In this document: positions 1 through 5,063 of the stretch, piece by piece
How positions within the stretch are numbered: the first letter of the stretch is position 1
How the letters are laid out: every line of letters starts with the position of its first letter
Assembly (NCBI GenBank): GCA_027858795.1
Contig: JAQICF010000186.1
Coordinates: 1-5,928, forward strand
Length of the DNA: 5,928 nt
DNA from: Candidatus Delongbacteria bacterium
Lineage (GTDB): Bacteria > Delongbacteria > UBA4055
Direction of reading: 5' to 3'
Notes under the pieces: model-generated
Databases searched by the model: none
What the model was told of the DNA's origin: nothing
What the model saw: only the letters and a program-made list of their open reading frames with translations
Made by a program: the position numbers and the translations under genes

Positions 1-726
1 GAGCAGGAGAAGATCGCGGATTTTCTTTCTGATGTGGATTCTAAGATCGAAAAGCTTTCCCGCAAAAAAGATCTGATGTCGGAATACAAAAAAGGAGTCA
101 TGCAGAAGATTTTCTCGCAGGAGATCAGGTTTAAAGATGATAATGGAAATGATTATCCTGACTGGGAAAAGAAGAAGCTGGGGGATGTTTGTGACCAACC
201 AATGTATGGAATGAATAGTGCTGCAATTGAATTTGATGGAATACATAAATATATACGAATAACTGATATTGATGAGGGAACAAGAACATATAAACCAAAT
301 CCACTGACTTCGCCTAATGGCAATATTGAAGAAAAGTATAAACTGAAAGAAGGTGATATTTTATTTACAAGAACAGGAGCAAGTGTAGGTAAAAGTTATC
401 TTTATGATAAATTTGAGGGTGATTTATATTTTGCAGGATTTTTAATAAAATTCTCTGTAACAAAAGCAAATCCATATTTTGTCTATGTGCAAACTACATT
501 GAAAGAATATGATAAATGGGTATTACTAATGTCTATGAGATCAGGTCAGCCTGGTATTAATTCGAAAGAATACAGTCTTTTGAATGTCAAATTGCCTTGC
601 TTAGAAGAGCAAAAAAAGATCGCGGAATTTTTAACGAATTTAGATAAAAAGATTGAGATTATAGATACAGAATTAAATGCAGTGAAAGAGTTCAAGAAAG
701 GTTTGTTACAAACGATGTTTGTTTAA
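1..726 (+). CDS. hsdS: Type I restriction-modification specificity subunit HsdS, 3' part (5' end beyond window)
   Basis: HsdS supplies DNA target recognition to the type I methylase and restriction complex, using two target-recognition domains (TRDs) separated by conserved helical spacers. The frame is open from base 1, so the gene is cut by the left edge; the GTG at 34 is internal and not a start. Visible codons 1-38 are the central conserved helix (EQEKIADFLSDVDSKIEKL, then KKGVMQKIF). Codons 55-195 or so are TRD2, opening with the typical DWEKKKLGDV and containing GDILFTRTGASVGKS and a SGQPGINSKE segment. The end, EEQKKIAEFLTNLDKKIE to KKGLLQTMFV, is the distal conserved helix, a protein-level repeat of the central one. 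GC is about 40% over the first 240 bases and about 25-30% in most of TRD2 and the tail, which suggests the second half was acquired separately. No hsdM or intact hsdR is in view. Confidence 0.93.
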   Translation, partial: EQEKIADFLSDVDSKIEKLSRKKDLMSEYKKGVMQKIFSQEIRFKDDNGNDYPDWEKKKLGDVCDQPMYGMNSAAIEFDGIHKYIRITDIDEGTRTYKPNPLTSPNGNIEEKYKLKEGDILFTRTGASVGKSYLYDKFEGDLYFAGFLIKFSVTKANPYFVYVQTTLKEYDKWVLLMSMRSGQPGINSKEYSLLNVKLPCLEEQKKIAEFLTNLDKKIEIIDTELNAVKEFKKGLLQTMFV

Positions 727-733
727 GTCGTTG

Positions 734-762
734 GGTATGAGGTATCAAGTATAAGGTATGAG
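734..762 (+). repeat. Short direct repeat, GGTATGAG twice
   Basis: GGTATGAG occurs at 734-741 and again at 755-762, 21 bp apart, with related GTATCA and GTATAA words between. It lies just after the hsdS stop and before the orphan HsdS tail. Similar GGTATGAGGTAT-type strings are scattered between genes in Bacteroidota genomes; that is recollection, not a search. Its position at the presumed junction between the new hsdS end and the old one makes it a possible recombination scar. Confidence 0.5.
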
Positions 763-774
763 TTGGTTCGTTGC

Positions 775-825
775 AGCGCAGAACTAAAGATAAAAGACGG
801 ACTGCTGCAGAAAATGTTTGTGTAG
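775..825 (+). pseudogene. Orphan HsdS C-terminal stub
   Basis: After the hsdS stop at 724-726 the same reading frame continues without a further stop to TAG at 823-825. The last 16 codons read SAELKIKDGLLQKMFV, which parallels the true HsdS end upstream (LNAVKEFKKGLLQTMFV). The stub is about 42% GC and uses CTG, CAG and GTG codons. It thus resembles the GC-richer central part of hsdS rather than the AT-rich tail of the intact gene. The simplest reading is that this is the original hsdS 3' end, displaced when a new TRD2 plus tail was installed upstream. It has no start codon or ribosome site of its own and is probably untranslated. The tail identity is well supported; the history is inference. 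Confidence 0.7.
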
Positions 826-829
826 GAGG
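824..829 (+). promoter_or_regulatory. Shine-Dalgarno AGGAGG for the 834 gene
   Basis: AGGAGG overlaps the TAG stop of the HsdS stub and lies 4 bases before the ATG at 834. It fixes that start. It also shows the downstream gene was once placed directly behind the old hsdS end, as in a translationally linked operon. Confidence 0.7.
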
Positions 830-833
830 GTAG

Positions 834-1931
834 ATGGAAAAGAAAGTTCTATTGAAGGAATTAAAGGGACAATTAAATGATTTATATTGGTACAGAGACC
901 ATTTGTGTTATAATGAATTAGAAAATTTTAACAGATATAAGAATGAATTACTTGAATTATTTAATGAAAATCAAAGATTAAGACTAAATAGAATTGAATT
1001 TTATGGTTTTAATGATCCTGATTTTAATGAATTAGATCCTGTTGCTCCTTTTCAGCACGGTTTTAAACAAGCTGAAGTTTTAATTAAAGATGCAATATTT
1101 AAAATTGAATTTGACAGAAGTAATCCTTCTGATTTAAAAAAGATTAAGCTTTTAGAGGCTAGAATAAACAATATTGAGTTCGAAACGGAGTTATCTGTGT
1201 TTGTTTGTGGTGAACCAGATAATCATTTCCCGTATAAGAGTTCATTTTTTCTTACTCGTTTTTTTAAAGATTTAGGTATGAATTACGAACATGATGGTTC
1301 AACTAGAAGGTATTGGGTAAAAGATGTATTACTCCAACTTTCAATTAAAGAAATATCACTTATAATTGAAAAAGGTTTATTTAGTATTCGTGAATTTAAA
1401 AGAATTGCAAAAGATAACAATGCTGATTATAAAACCGAATATAATGAAGCAATAACAGAATTTAAGATTTTTTTTGAGGAAAGTTTAGTTACAGAAACTG
1501 GAGTAGATTTATCATTTCTTTTAGATTTAAATGTAAATATAGAATTATTATTTGATAATAAAAGAAAAACAAAAGACAATGAACTAGATAAGTTGATTCA
1601 AGAGTCTAAAGATAGATTTTTTAATCCAAATGATAAACAAATTGCTTTAGAAAAACTATGGGATGCATTTGAGAGAATGAAAACATACTTTGATAGTAAT
1701 AAAAAGAAGTCAGCTAATAAATTAGTTGATTTAATCACAGATGATTTAGATAAAAAAATGTTTGAATCTGAATTTGATTTACTTACAAAAATTGGAAATA
1801 ATTATAGAATCAGACATCATGAAACTGATAAAAAAGAAATAACGAATAAGAATCATGTTAATTATTTGTTTTTTAGGATGTTATCGTTGATTGATTTGTG
1901 TTTGAGTTCAATTGAAGGAGGTAATCATTAA
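834..1931 (+). CDS. Probable abortive-infection protein, AbiJ-like with HEPN-like C-terminal domain
   Basis: This 365-residue soluble protein has no signal peptide or membrane segment. Residues 1-95 resemble an N-terminal region seen in many defence proteins: an ELLELFNENQRLRLNRIEF stretch followed by PFQHGFKQAEVLIKDAIFKIE. Residues 135-215 or so, with LTRFFKDLGMNYEHDGSTRR, YWVKDVLLQLS and EKGLFSIREFKRIA, resemble the N-terminal domains attached to HEPN in AbiJ-type proteins. Residues 265-360 are helical and end with GNNYRIRHHETDKKEI and YLFFRMLSLIDLCLSSI, the pattern of an Abi-associated HEPN domain. The basic motif is R325-I-R-H-H329, one residue short of the usual R-x4-6-H, so RNase activity is not assured. 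The start is fixed by AGGAGG 4 bases upstream. The end overlaps or abuts the next gene. GC is about 25%, unlike the 40% hsdS core, which suggests transfer. The general class is moderately sure; the family name is not. Confidence 0.6.
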   Translation: MEKKVLLKELKGQLNDLYWYRDHLCYNELENFNRYKNELLELFNENQRLRLNRIEFYGFNDPDFNELDPVAPFQHGFKQAEVLIKDAIFKIEFDRSNPSDLKKIKLLEARINNIEFETELSVFVCGEPDNHFPYKSSFFLTRFFKDLGMNYEHDGSTRRYWVKDVLLQLSIKEISLIIEKGLFSIREFKRIAKDNNADYKTEYNEAITEFKIFFEESLVTETGVDLSFLLDLNVNIELLFDNKRKTKDNELDKLIQESKDRFFNPNDKQIALEKLWDAFERMKTYFDSNKKKSANKLVDLITDDLDKKMFESEFDLLTKIGNNYRIRHHETDKKEITNKNHVNYLFFRMLSLIDLCLSSIEGGNH

Positions 1932-2217
1932 ACATATTGAGAATAAAATTATAAAATCACTAGAGACTCTATACGGGTATGCAAAAAGTAAAAAAATATG
2001 GATATTTGATATTGAAGATCCACCTTTTGAGCAATTTGCAAATTATGTGTCGGAATACTTACCTGATGAGCACTGGTCTTACTATGATCTCGAGTATTTA
2101 ATTAACCAAATATTTTATAGATTGGATAAAAAAAATATAAAGAAATTGTATTATGACAGATTGTGGAATATTATTAAAAAAGAATGGAATATTATTCTGA
2201 AGAATGTTTTACTGTAA
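1912..2217 (+). CDS. Small hypothetical protein, coupled between two HEPN-like genes, start uncertain
   Basis: The frame gives 101 residues from TTG at 1912, or 97 from ATT at 1927. I do not recognise a family. The protein contains no internal methionine, is rich in Ile, Lys, Tyr and Trp, and looks helical; IFDIEDPPFEQFANYVSEYLP is its most distinctive part. It has no signal peptide or clear membrane segment. It overlaps the upstream gene's end and its own end overlaps the next gene by 34 bases, so all three are probably translated together. The ribosome site AAGGAGG (1915-1921) favours ATT at 1927 over TTG at 1912. A +1 frameshift joining it to the 834 product is a less likely alternative. 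Absence of stops over about 300 bases of 25% GC DNA, plus the tight packing, support a real gene. By position it could be an antitoxin, regulator or accessory subunit; that is inference only. Confidence 0.55.
   Translation: MKEVIIKHIENKIIKSLETLYGYAKSKKIWIFDIEDPPFEQFANYVSEYLPDEHWSYYDLEYLINQIFYRLDKKNIKKLYYDRLWNIIKKEWNIILKNVLL
1915..1921 (+). promoter_or_regulatory. Strong Shine-Dalgarno AAGGAGG with no ATG behind it
   Basis: AAGGAGG lies inside the last codons of the 834 gene. The codons it would serve in the next frame are ATC (1924) and ATT (1927), the latter 5 bases downstream. The only conventional start in that frame, TTG at 1912, lies before this site. The arrangement points either to a rare ATT start or to a frameshift stimulator near the TAA at 1929. 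Confidence 0.55.
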
Positions 2218-3233
2218 TAATACTAAACAAAGCAGTGTTGAGTGAAGATATTCAATTTGATAATTTTTTACTTCTAAAAACTTGTGACTCTTCAGGACCA
2301 TTAGGTATGAGAAAACAAGCTGTAGCAGAATCAACTTTAATAAATAAAATACAACAGTTTACAAACGCAAAAAATGATACAATAGAAAATGCAATATTTG
2401 AGTTAAAACAAGGTTCGAATATCGAACATTTTTATTTTCCAATTCTTGTAGTGAAAAATACAGGACACTACAATTATTTATCGGATTACTCAATAAGCCA
2501 AAGGTCGATTATAGATTTAAAATGTATTTTTAATATTTTAAGTGTTAGGTTTAATGTTAGTTCACATAATATTATGCACTCAATTGCACACAATAAGCGA
2601 ATTAAACATTATGTTACATTTAACTCTTCTGATAGTTATGTTAGATCCCCAATTAATTCAAGCTTTTATTTTAAATATAGTCTTGATTTTTTAAGCTGTG
2701 AAAATGCTCAAAATGATTTTCTTAAGCTACACAATACAACAAAATTAAATTTTAGTACTAAGAGTATATTAACAAAATTTAAAAAAGCCTTTAAATTTCT
2801 GAATATGTCAATAGAGCAAAAAGATACTTATGAAAAACTACCATATACTGTATTACACTTATTAATTGCTGCCGAAACTTTATTTGTAAATAAAACAAGA
2901 GGAGAAAAGAAGTATACATTATCTAAAATATTCAATGGGATTTTACCACACTCTGTACATAGTAATAGTATCGATAAGGCAATAGTTGAAGTATATAATG
3001 CTAGAAGTTTTTATCTACACGCAGGTAAGATGAATTTTGTTAAATTTACAGAGAAATTTAAAGAAATTAAAAGAAGTGGTCAATATCAAATTACTAAAGA
3101 AAGTGATAGCTTGGAAATATTACTTGATATAATGGTTGATTCTTTATTTGTATTTGTTGATTATTTTAACAATAATTTAAAATTAGAAAATAATAGTTTA
3201 GATCTATGGGATACTTATTTGAAACAATTTTAA
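2184..3233 (+). CDS. HEPN-domain protein with R-x4-H motif (ApeA-like C-terminus), putative RNase effector
   Basis: HEPN proteins are small helical RNases or RNA-binding domains common in abortive infection and toxin-antitoxin systems, working as dimers with an R-x4-6-H active site. Residues 220-335 of this 349-residue protein fit an ApeA-like HEPN. A helix LLIAAETLFVNK carries E231, a variable stretch follows, then IVEVYNARSFYLHAGK with R274-SFYL-H279, a canonical R-x4-H, and a final hydrophobic helix LLDIMVDSLFVFVDYF. Residues 1-210 are mixed sheet and helix, not recognised, and would be the sensor or target-binding part. The ATG at 2184 lies inside the preceding gene (34-base overlap) with only a weak upstream purine run. 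Later GTG and TTG codons around 2235-2238 are possible starts, since conserved-looking sequence begins near VLSEDIQF. About 25% GC. HEPN assignment is fairly firm; the specific function is not. Confidence 0.65.
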   Translation: MEYYSEECFTVIILNKAVLSEDIQFDNFLLLKTCDSSGPLGMRKQAVAESTLINKIQQFTNAKNDTIENAIFELKQGSNIEHFYFPILVVKNTGHYNYLSDYSISQRSIIDLKCIFNILSVRFNVSSHNIMHSIAHNKRIKHYVTFNSSDSYVRSPINSSFYFKYSLDFLSCENAQNDFLKLHNTTKLNFSTKSILTKFKKAFKFLNMSIEQKDTYEKLPYTVLHLLIAAETLFVNKTRGEKKYTLSKIFNGILPHSVHSNSIDKAIVEVYNARSFYLHAGKMNFVKFTEKFKEIKRSGQYQITKESDSLEILLDIMVDSLFVFVDYFNNNLKLENNSLDLWDTYLKQF

Positions 3234-3328
3234 AAAGAAGTAAATGAATCATTTCTATGTAAAATTCTGAAAAAAATTAAAGGATGTTTATGCAATTAAT
3301 GAAATTAACTAAAGTAAGGTAATTAAAT

Positions 3329-3928
3329 ATGAAAAAGTATATTATATTGGTCTTTTCAATTTTGATTATAATTTATTTAATACCCGTAGGTATGTATGCA
3401 TATTACTTTGGTAGTAATTGTCTGTCGGGTGATATTAATGATTGGTTATTGTATTCCAACTTTGTTAACGGACTGTTAAATCCTGTATTGTCTTTAATTA
3501 ACATAATTGTTTTAATTACATTAACAATTATTGTTTTTAATTGGGATAATTTAAGAACTCAAAAGTCTTTAGAAAAGCAAAGTAAGATATTTAAGAATAC
3601 ATTGAAGTTAGATGCTTTTAATGCATTCAGAGGTATAAGGGAAAAAGTAATGAATGTAATAGTCGAAAATAAAAAAGATACTTCTATTGTGCTTTACTTG
3701 TTAGGGTTAGATTTGGAAAGTTTGTTTTCAATTAATAAACAATTATTCAATAGTATCAATGATAAGATGATAAAGGAAGTTAATGATAGTTTAGACGCTT
3801 TATCATCTGTATATGAAGATTATCAAAAGACCGGAGAGACTTACAAAAAATATACAGAAAGTTTAGCTAAGTTTCTAGATGTTTTTGATAAACTTATAAA
3901 AAATATAAGTAAAGATATGGTACTTTAA
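3329..3928 (+). CDS. Two-TM membrane protein, putative phage abortive infection type
   Basis: The 199-residue protein has a hydrophobic segment at about residues 4-26 (YIILVFSILIIIYLIPVGM) and another at about 46-70 (LLNPVLSLINIIVLITLTII). A helical, lysine-rich soluble tail of some 125 residues follows, starting NWDNLRTQKSLEKQSK. Between the two membrane helices is DINDWLLYSNFVNGLLNP. This matches the W-x-x-(F/Y)-x-x-F-x-x-(G/N)-G-x-(L)-(N/G)-P pattern that I associate with small two-TM proteins annotated as putative phage abortive infection (putAbiC-like). Such proteins would sit in the inner membrane with the long tail in the cytoplasm. The gene starts 95 bases after the HEPN gene, behind a weak AAGG, so it may be a separate unit or the last gene of the same operon. 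The family call is from pattern memory and is moderate; the membrane topology is clear. Confidence 0.6.
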   Translation: MKKYIILVFSILIIIYLIPVGMYAYYFGSNCLSGDINDWLLYSNFVNGLLNPVLSLINIIVLITLTIIVFNWDNLRTQKSLEKQSKIFKNTLKLDAFNAFRGIREKVMNVIVENKKDTSIVLYLLGLDLESLFSINKQLFNSINDKMIKEVNDSLDALSSVYEDYQKTGETYKKYTESLAKFLDVFDKLIKNISKDMVL

Positions 3929-4000
3929 GCATGATTTTGAAAGAATATGAGGATAAAGTTAGAAGTCTATAATTAAAAATTGAAGTCAAAAGAGTGTATT

Positions 4001-4039
4001 ATGGCACATCAAAGCGAACAAATACTTGAAAACAATTAG
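4001..4039 (+). pseudogene. Relic of the HsdR N-terminus
   Basis: ATG at 4001 opens twelve codons, MAHQSEQILENN, followed by TAG at 4037. This is the characteristic opening of one group of type I restriction subunits, which typically continue LIKQL and so on. After the TAG the bases AAGCAA still read Lys-Gln, as expected one codon later, before the sequence dissolves into the 14-bp repeats. It therefore looks like the first codons of a lost hsdR. It is also located where hsdR would be expected, downstream of hsdS and cargo genes. A twelve-codon match is short, so chance cannot be excluded, but the order of residues is distinctive. Confidence 0.5.
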
Positions 4040-4042
4040 AAG

Positions 4043-4120
4043 CAATGGACAATTTACAATTAAAAGATTTAAAAAATAATCGACAATGGACAATTTACAA
4101 TGGACAATTTACAATTAAAG
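4043..4120 (+). repeat. 14-bp repeat CAATGGACAATTTA, three copies
   Basis: CAATGGACAATTTA occurs at 4043-4056, 4084-4097 and 4098-4111, the last two in tandem. The first and third copies are each followed by CAATTAAA. Strings of this type (TGGACAATT and AATTGTCCA) are common between genes in Bacteroidota genomes, to my recollection. Here they begin immediately after the HsdR relic, suggesting they mark or caused its truncation. No spacer structure of a CRISPR array is present. Confidence 0.75.
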
Positions 4121-4128
4121 TCAAAAGA

Positions 4129-4258
4129 TAGATTGAGATAAATCGGAAATCCCGATTATTCTCCGATACATAGCTGAAATCTGTCCGATACCTCCGCATG
4201 TAGAGTCTTAGTGCAGAACAATAGGACAAGGTCATCATTGGTTGTGTTGTTGAACAAA
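4129..4258. other. Non-coding block of higher GC, function unknown
   Basis: GC is about 42% over 4141-4260, against roughly 25-30% in the flanking genes. No convincing gene is seen on either strand. It contains the octamer TCCGATAC twice, at 4162-4169 and 4184-4191, spaced 22 bp start to start. A 6-bp hairpin lies at 4141-4157. The composition suggests a remnant of older, GC-richer DNA (similar to the hsdS core), a regulatory region, or a small RNA; none can be chosen from sequence alone. Confidence 0.4.
4141..4157. repeat. Small inverted repeat AATCGG / CCGATT
   Basis: AATCGG (4141-4146) pairs with CCGATT (4152-4157) across a 5-base loop. There is no following T-run, so it is not a convincing intrinsic terminator. 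It could be a protein-binding dyad or part of the unexplained block. Confidence 0.35.
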
Positions 4259-4288
4259 TGTCAAGTAAAATGCGTAAAAAACTTGACA
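4259..4288. promoter_or_regulatory. Inverted repeat TGTCAAGT-N14-ACTTGACA, candidate AbiEi operator
   Basis: TGTCAAGT (4259-4266) and ACTTGACA (4281-4288) are perfect 8-bp inverted arms, 22 bp apart start to start, about two helical turns. The right arm contains the -35 box of the promoter for the downstream antitoxin-toxin pair. AbiEi-family antitoxins are known to repress their own operon by binding inverted repeats that overlap the promoter, so this is a natural operator. The repeat is seen directly; its use by this AbiEi is inference. Confidence 0.6.
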
Positions 4289-4311
4289 AAAGAAGAAATA
4301 ATGATTACATT
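4283..4311 (+). promoter_or_regulatory. Sigma-70-like promoter of the abiE operon
   Basis: TTGACA at 4283-4288 is a perfect -35. After a 17-base spacer comes TACATT at 4306-4311, a four-of-six match to the -10. The ATG of the antitoxin gene follows 26 bases later, with GAGG at 4328-4331 six bases before it. The classic Bacteroides -7 element (TAnnTTTG) is not evident here. Confidence 0.55.
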
Positions 4312-4337
4312 AGAAGTAAGGAATAGAGAGGTATAAA

Positions 4338-5063
4338 ATGAGAACAGCTCAATTAATATATCAGATGATCAATACATTTGAACCTGGCAAAGTTTTTGGC
4401 TATGATAATTTGAAATTACAATCAGATCAATTTGTCGCTGCAGCAAAAGCTTTACAAAGATTAAAGAATAAAGGAGTGATTAAGAGTATATCAAAAGGTC
4501 AATTCTTTAAACCAGTAAAATCTGTTTTCGGAGAATTAAATCCATCAGAGGATGAAATATTAAAGTTATATATGATGAAAAATAATAAGAGAGTATCATA
4601 TATTACCGGAGTATCACTTTTCAATAGTATGATGTTAACAACTCAGATCCCGAATATTATAAGGATTGCAAGTTATGATAAAAGAAAATCCTGTGATACA
4701 GGTACTCTAAAAATAAAAACTGCGAAGAGCTATGTTAAAGTAACTGATTATAATTATAAATTACTTCAGCTTTTAGATGTTTTAAAAGATTTTAATAAAA
4801 TACCTGATCTTGATAGAAGATCTGCTGTAGATATAATAATTTCTAGGTTTATTACTTTATCTAAAAAAGCTATTAAAGAAATAGTTGAATACTCTTTTAA
4901 ATATCCTCCAAGAGTTCGAGCATTTTTAGGATCAATACTTGAGTATTTAGGAGATGTAAATGAAATTGAAAAATTAAAAGAAAGTATTAATCCTTTTTCA
5001 ACATTTAAAATAAGTTTAAATAAAAATATCTTACCAACAATAATAAATTGGAATATAAAATGA
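4338..5063 (+). CDS. Type IV toxin-antitoxin AbiEi-like antitoxin/transcriptional repressor (DUF6088 type)
   Basis: AbiEi proteins neutralise the AbiEii nucleotidyltransferase without a stable complex and repress their own operon through an N-terminal winged helix-turn-helix. Residues 1-60 of this 241-residue protein fit that domain: QLIYQMINTFEPGKVFGYDNL, then AAAKALQRLKNKGVIKSISKG, ending in a wing-like GQFFKPV. The middle (about 70-140) contains YITGVSLFNSMMLTTQIP, matching the conserved T/TG-x-S-L/A-x-N-x-x-G/M-L-T-T-Q-x-P segment of this family. The C-terminal third (150-241) is helical. The start is set by GAGG six bases upstream. The stop overlaps the toxin ATG by four bases (ATGA), giving translational coupling. 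A promoter and inverted repeat lie just upstream, as expected for autoregulation. No gene symbol is settled for DUF6088-type members. I am fairly sure of the family. Confidence 0.8.
   Translation: MRTAQLIYQMINTFEPGKVFGYDNLKLQSDQFVAAAKALQRLKNKGVIKSISKGQFFKPVKSVFGELNPSEDEILKLYMMKNNKRVSYITGVSLFNSMMLTTQIPNIIRIASYDKRKSCDTGTLKIKTAKSYVKVTDYNYKLLQLLDVLKDFNKIPDLDRRSAVDIIISRFITLSKKAIKEIVEYSFKYPPRVRAFLGSILEYLGDVNEIEKLKESINPFSTFKISLNKNILPTIINWNIK

Noticed and set aside
34..726. GTG at 34 as the start of hsdS
   Set aside because: The frame is open and clearly HsdS-like (EQEKIADFLSD) back to base 1, so the gene begins outside the window.
3242..3254. AAATGAATCATTT palindrome after the HEPN gene, considered as terminator or operator
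   Set aside because: The loop would be one base, there is no GC in the stem worth the name, and such palindromes are common by chance at 25% GC.
3290..3322. Ten-codon frame MQLMKLTKVR just before the two-TM gene, considered as a leader peptide
   Set aside because: Too short, with no ribosome site of note and no attenuator-like hairpin.
3931..3972. Thirteen-codon frame MILKEYEDKVRSL after the two-TM gene
   Set aside because: No family recognised and too short to separate from chance; possibly debris of the same locus as the HsdR relic.
4043..4120. Possible CRISPR array
   Set aside because: Only three 14-bp units, two of them directly abutting, with no regular spacers and no cas genes.
4095..4289. 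64-codon frame on the minus strand
   Set aside because: It runs through the 14-bp repeats and the promoter/operator of the abiE operon, has no ribosome site or recognisable domain, and is better explained as chance.
4270..4326. Basic peptide frame beginning MRKKLDKRRNN upstream of the antitoxin
   Set aside because: It overlaps the TTGACA promoter and the ribosome site of the antitoxin gene, so it is most likely a chance frame.
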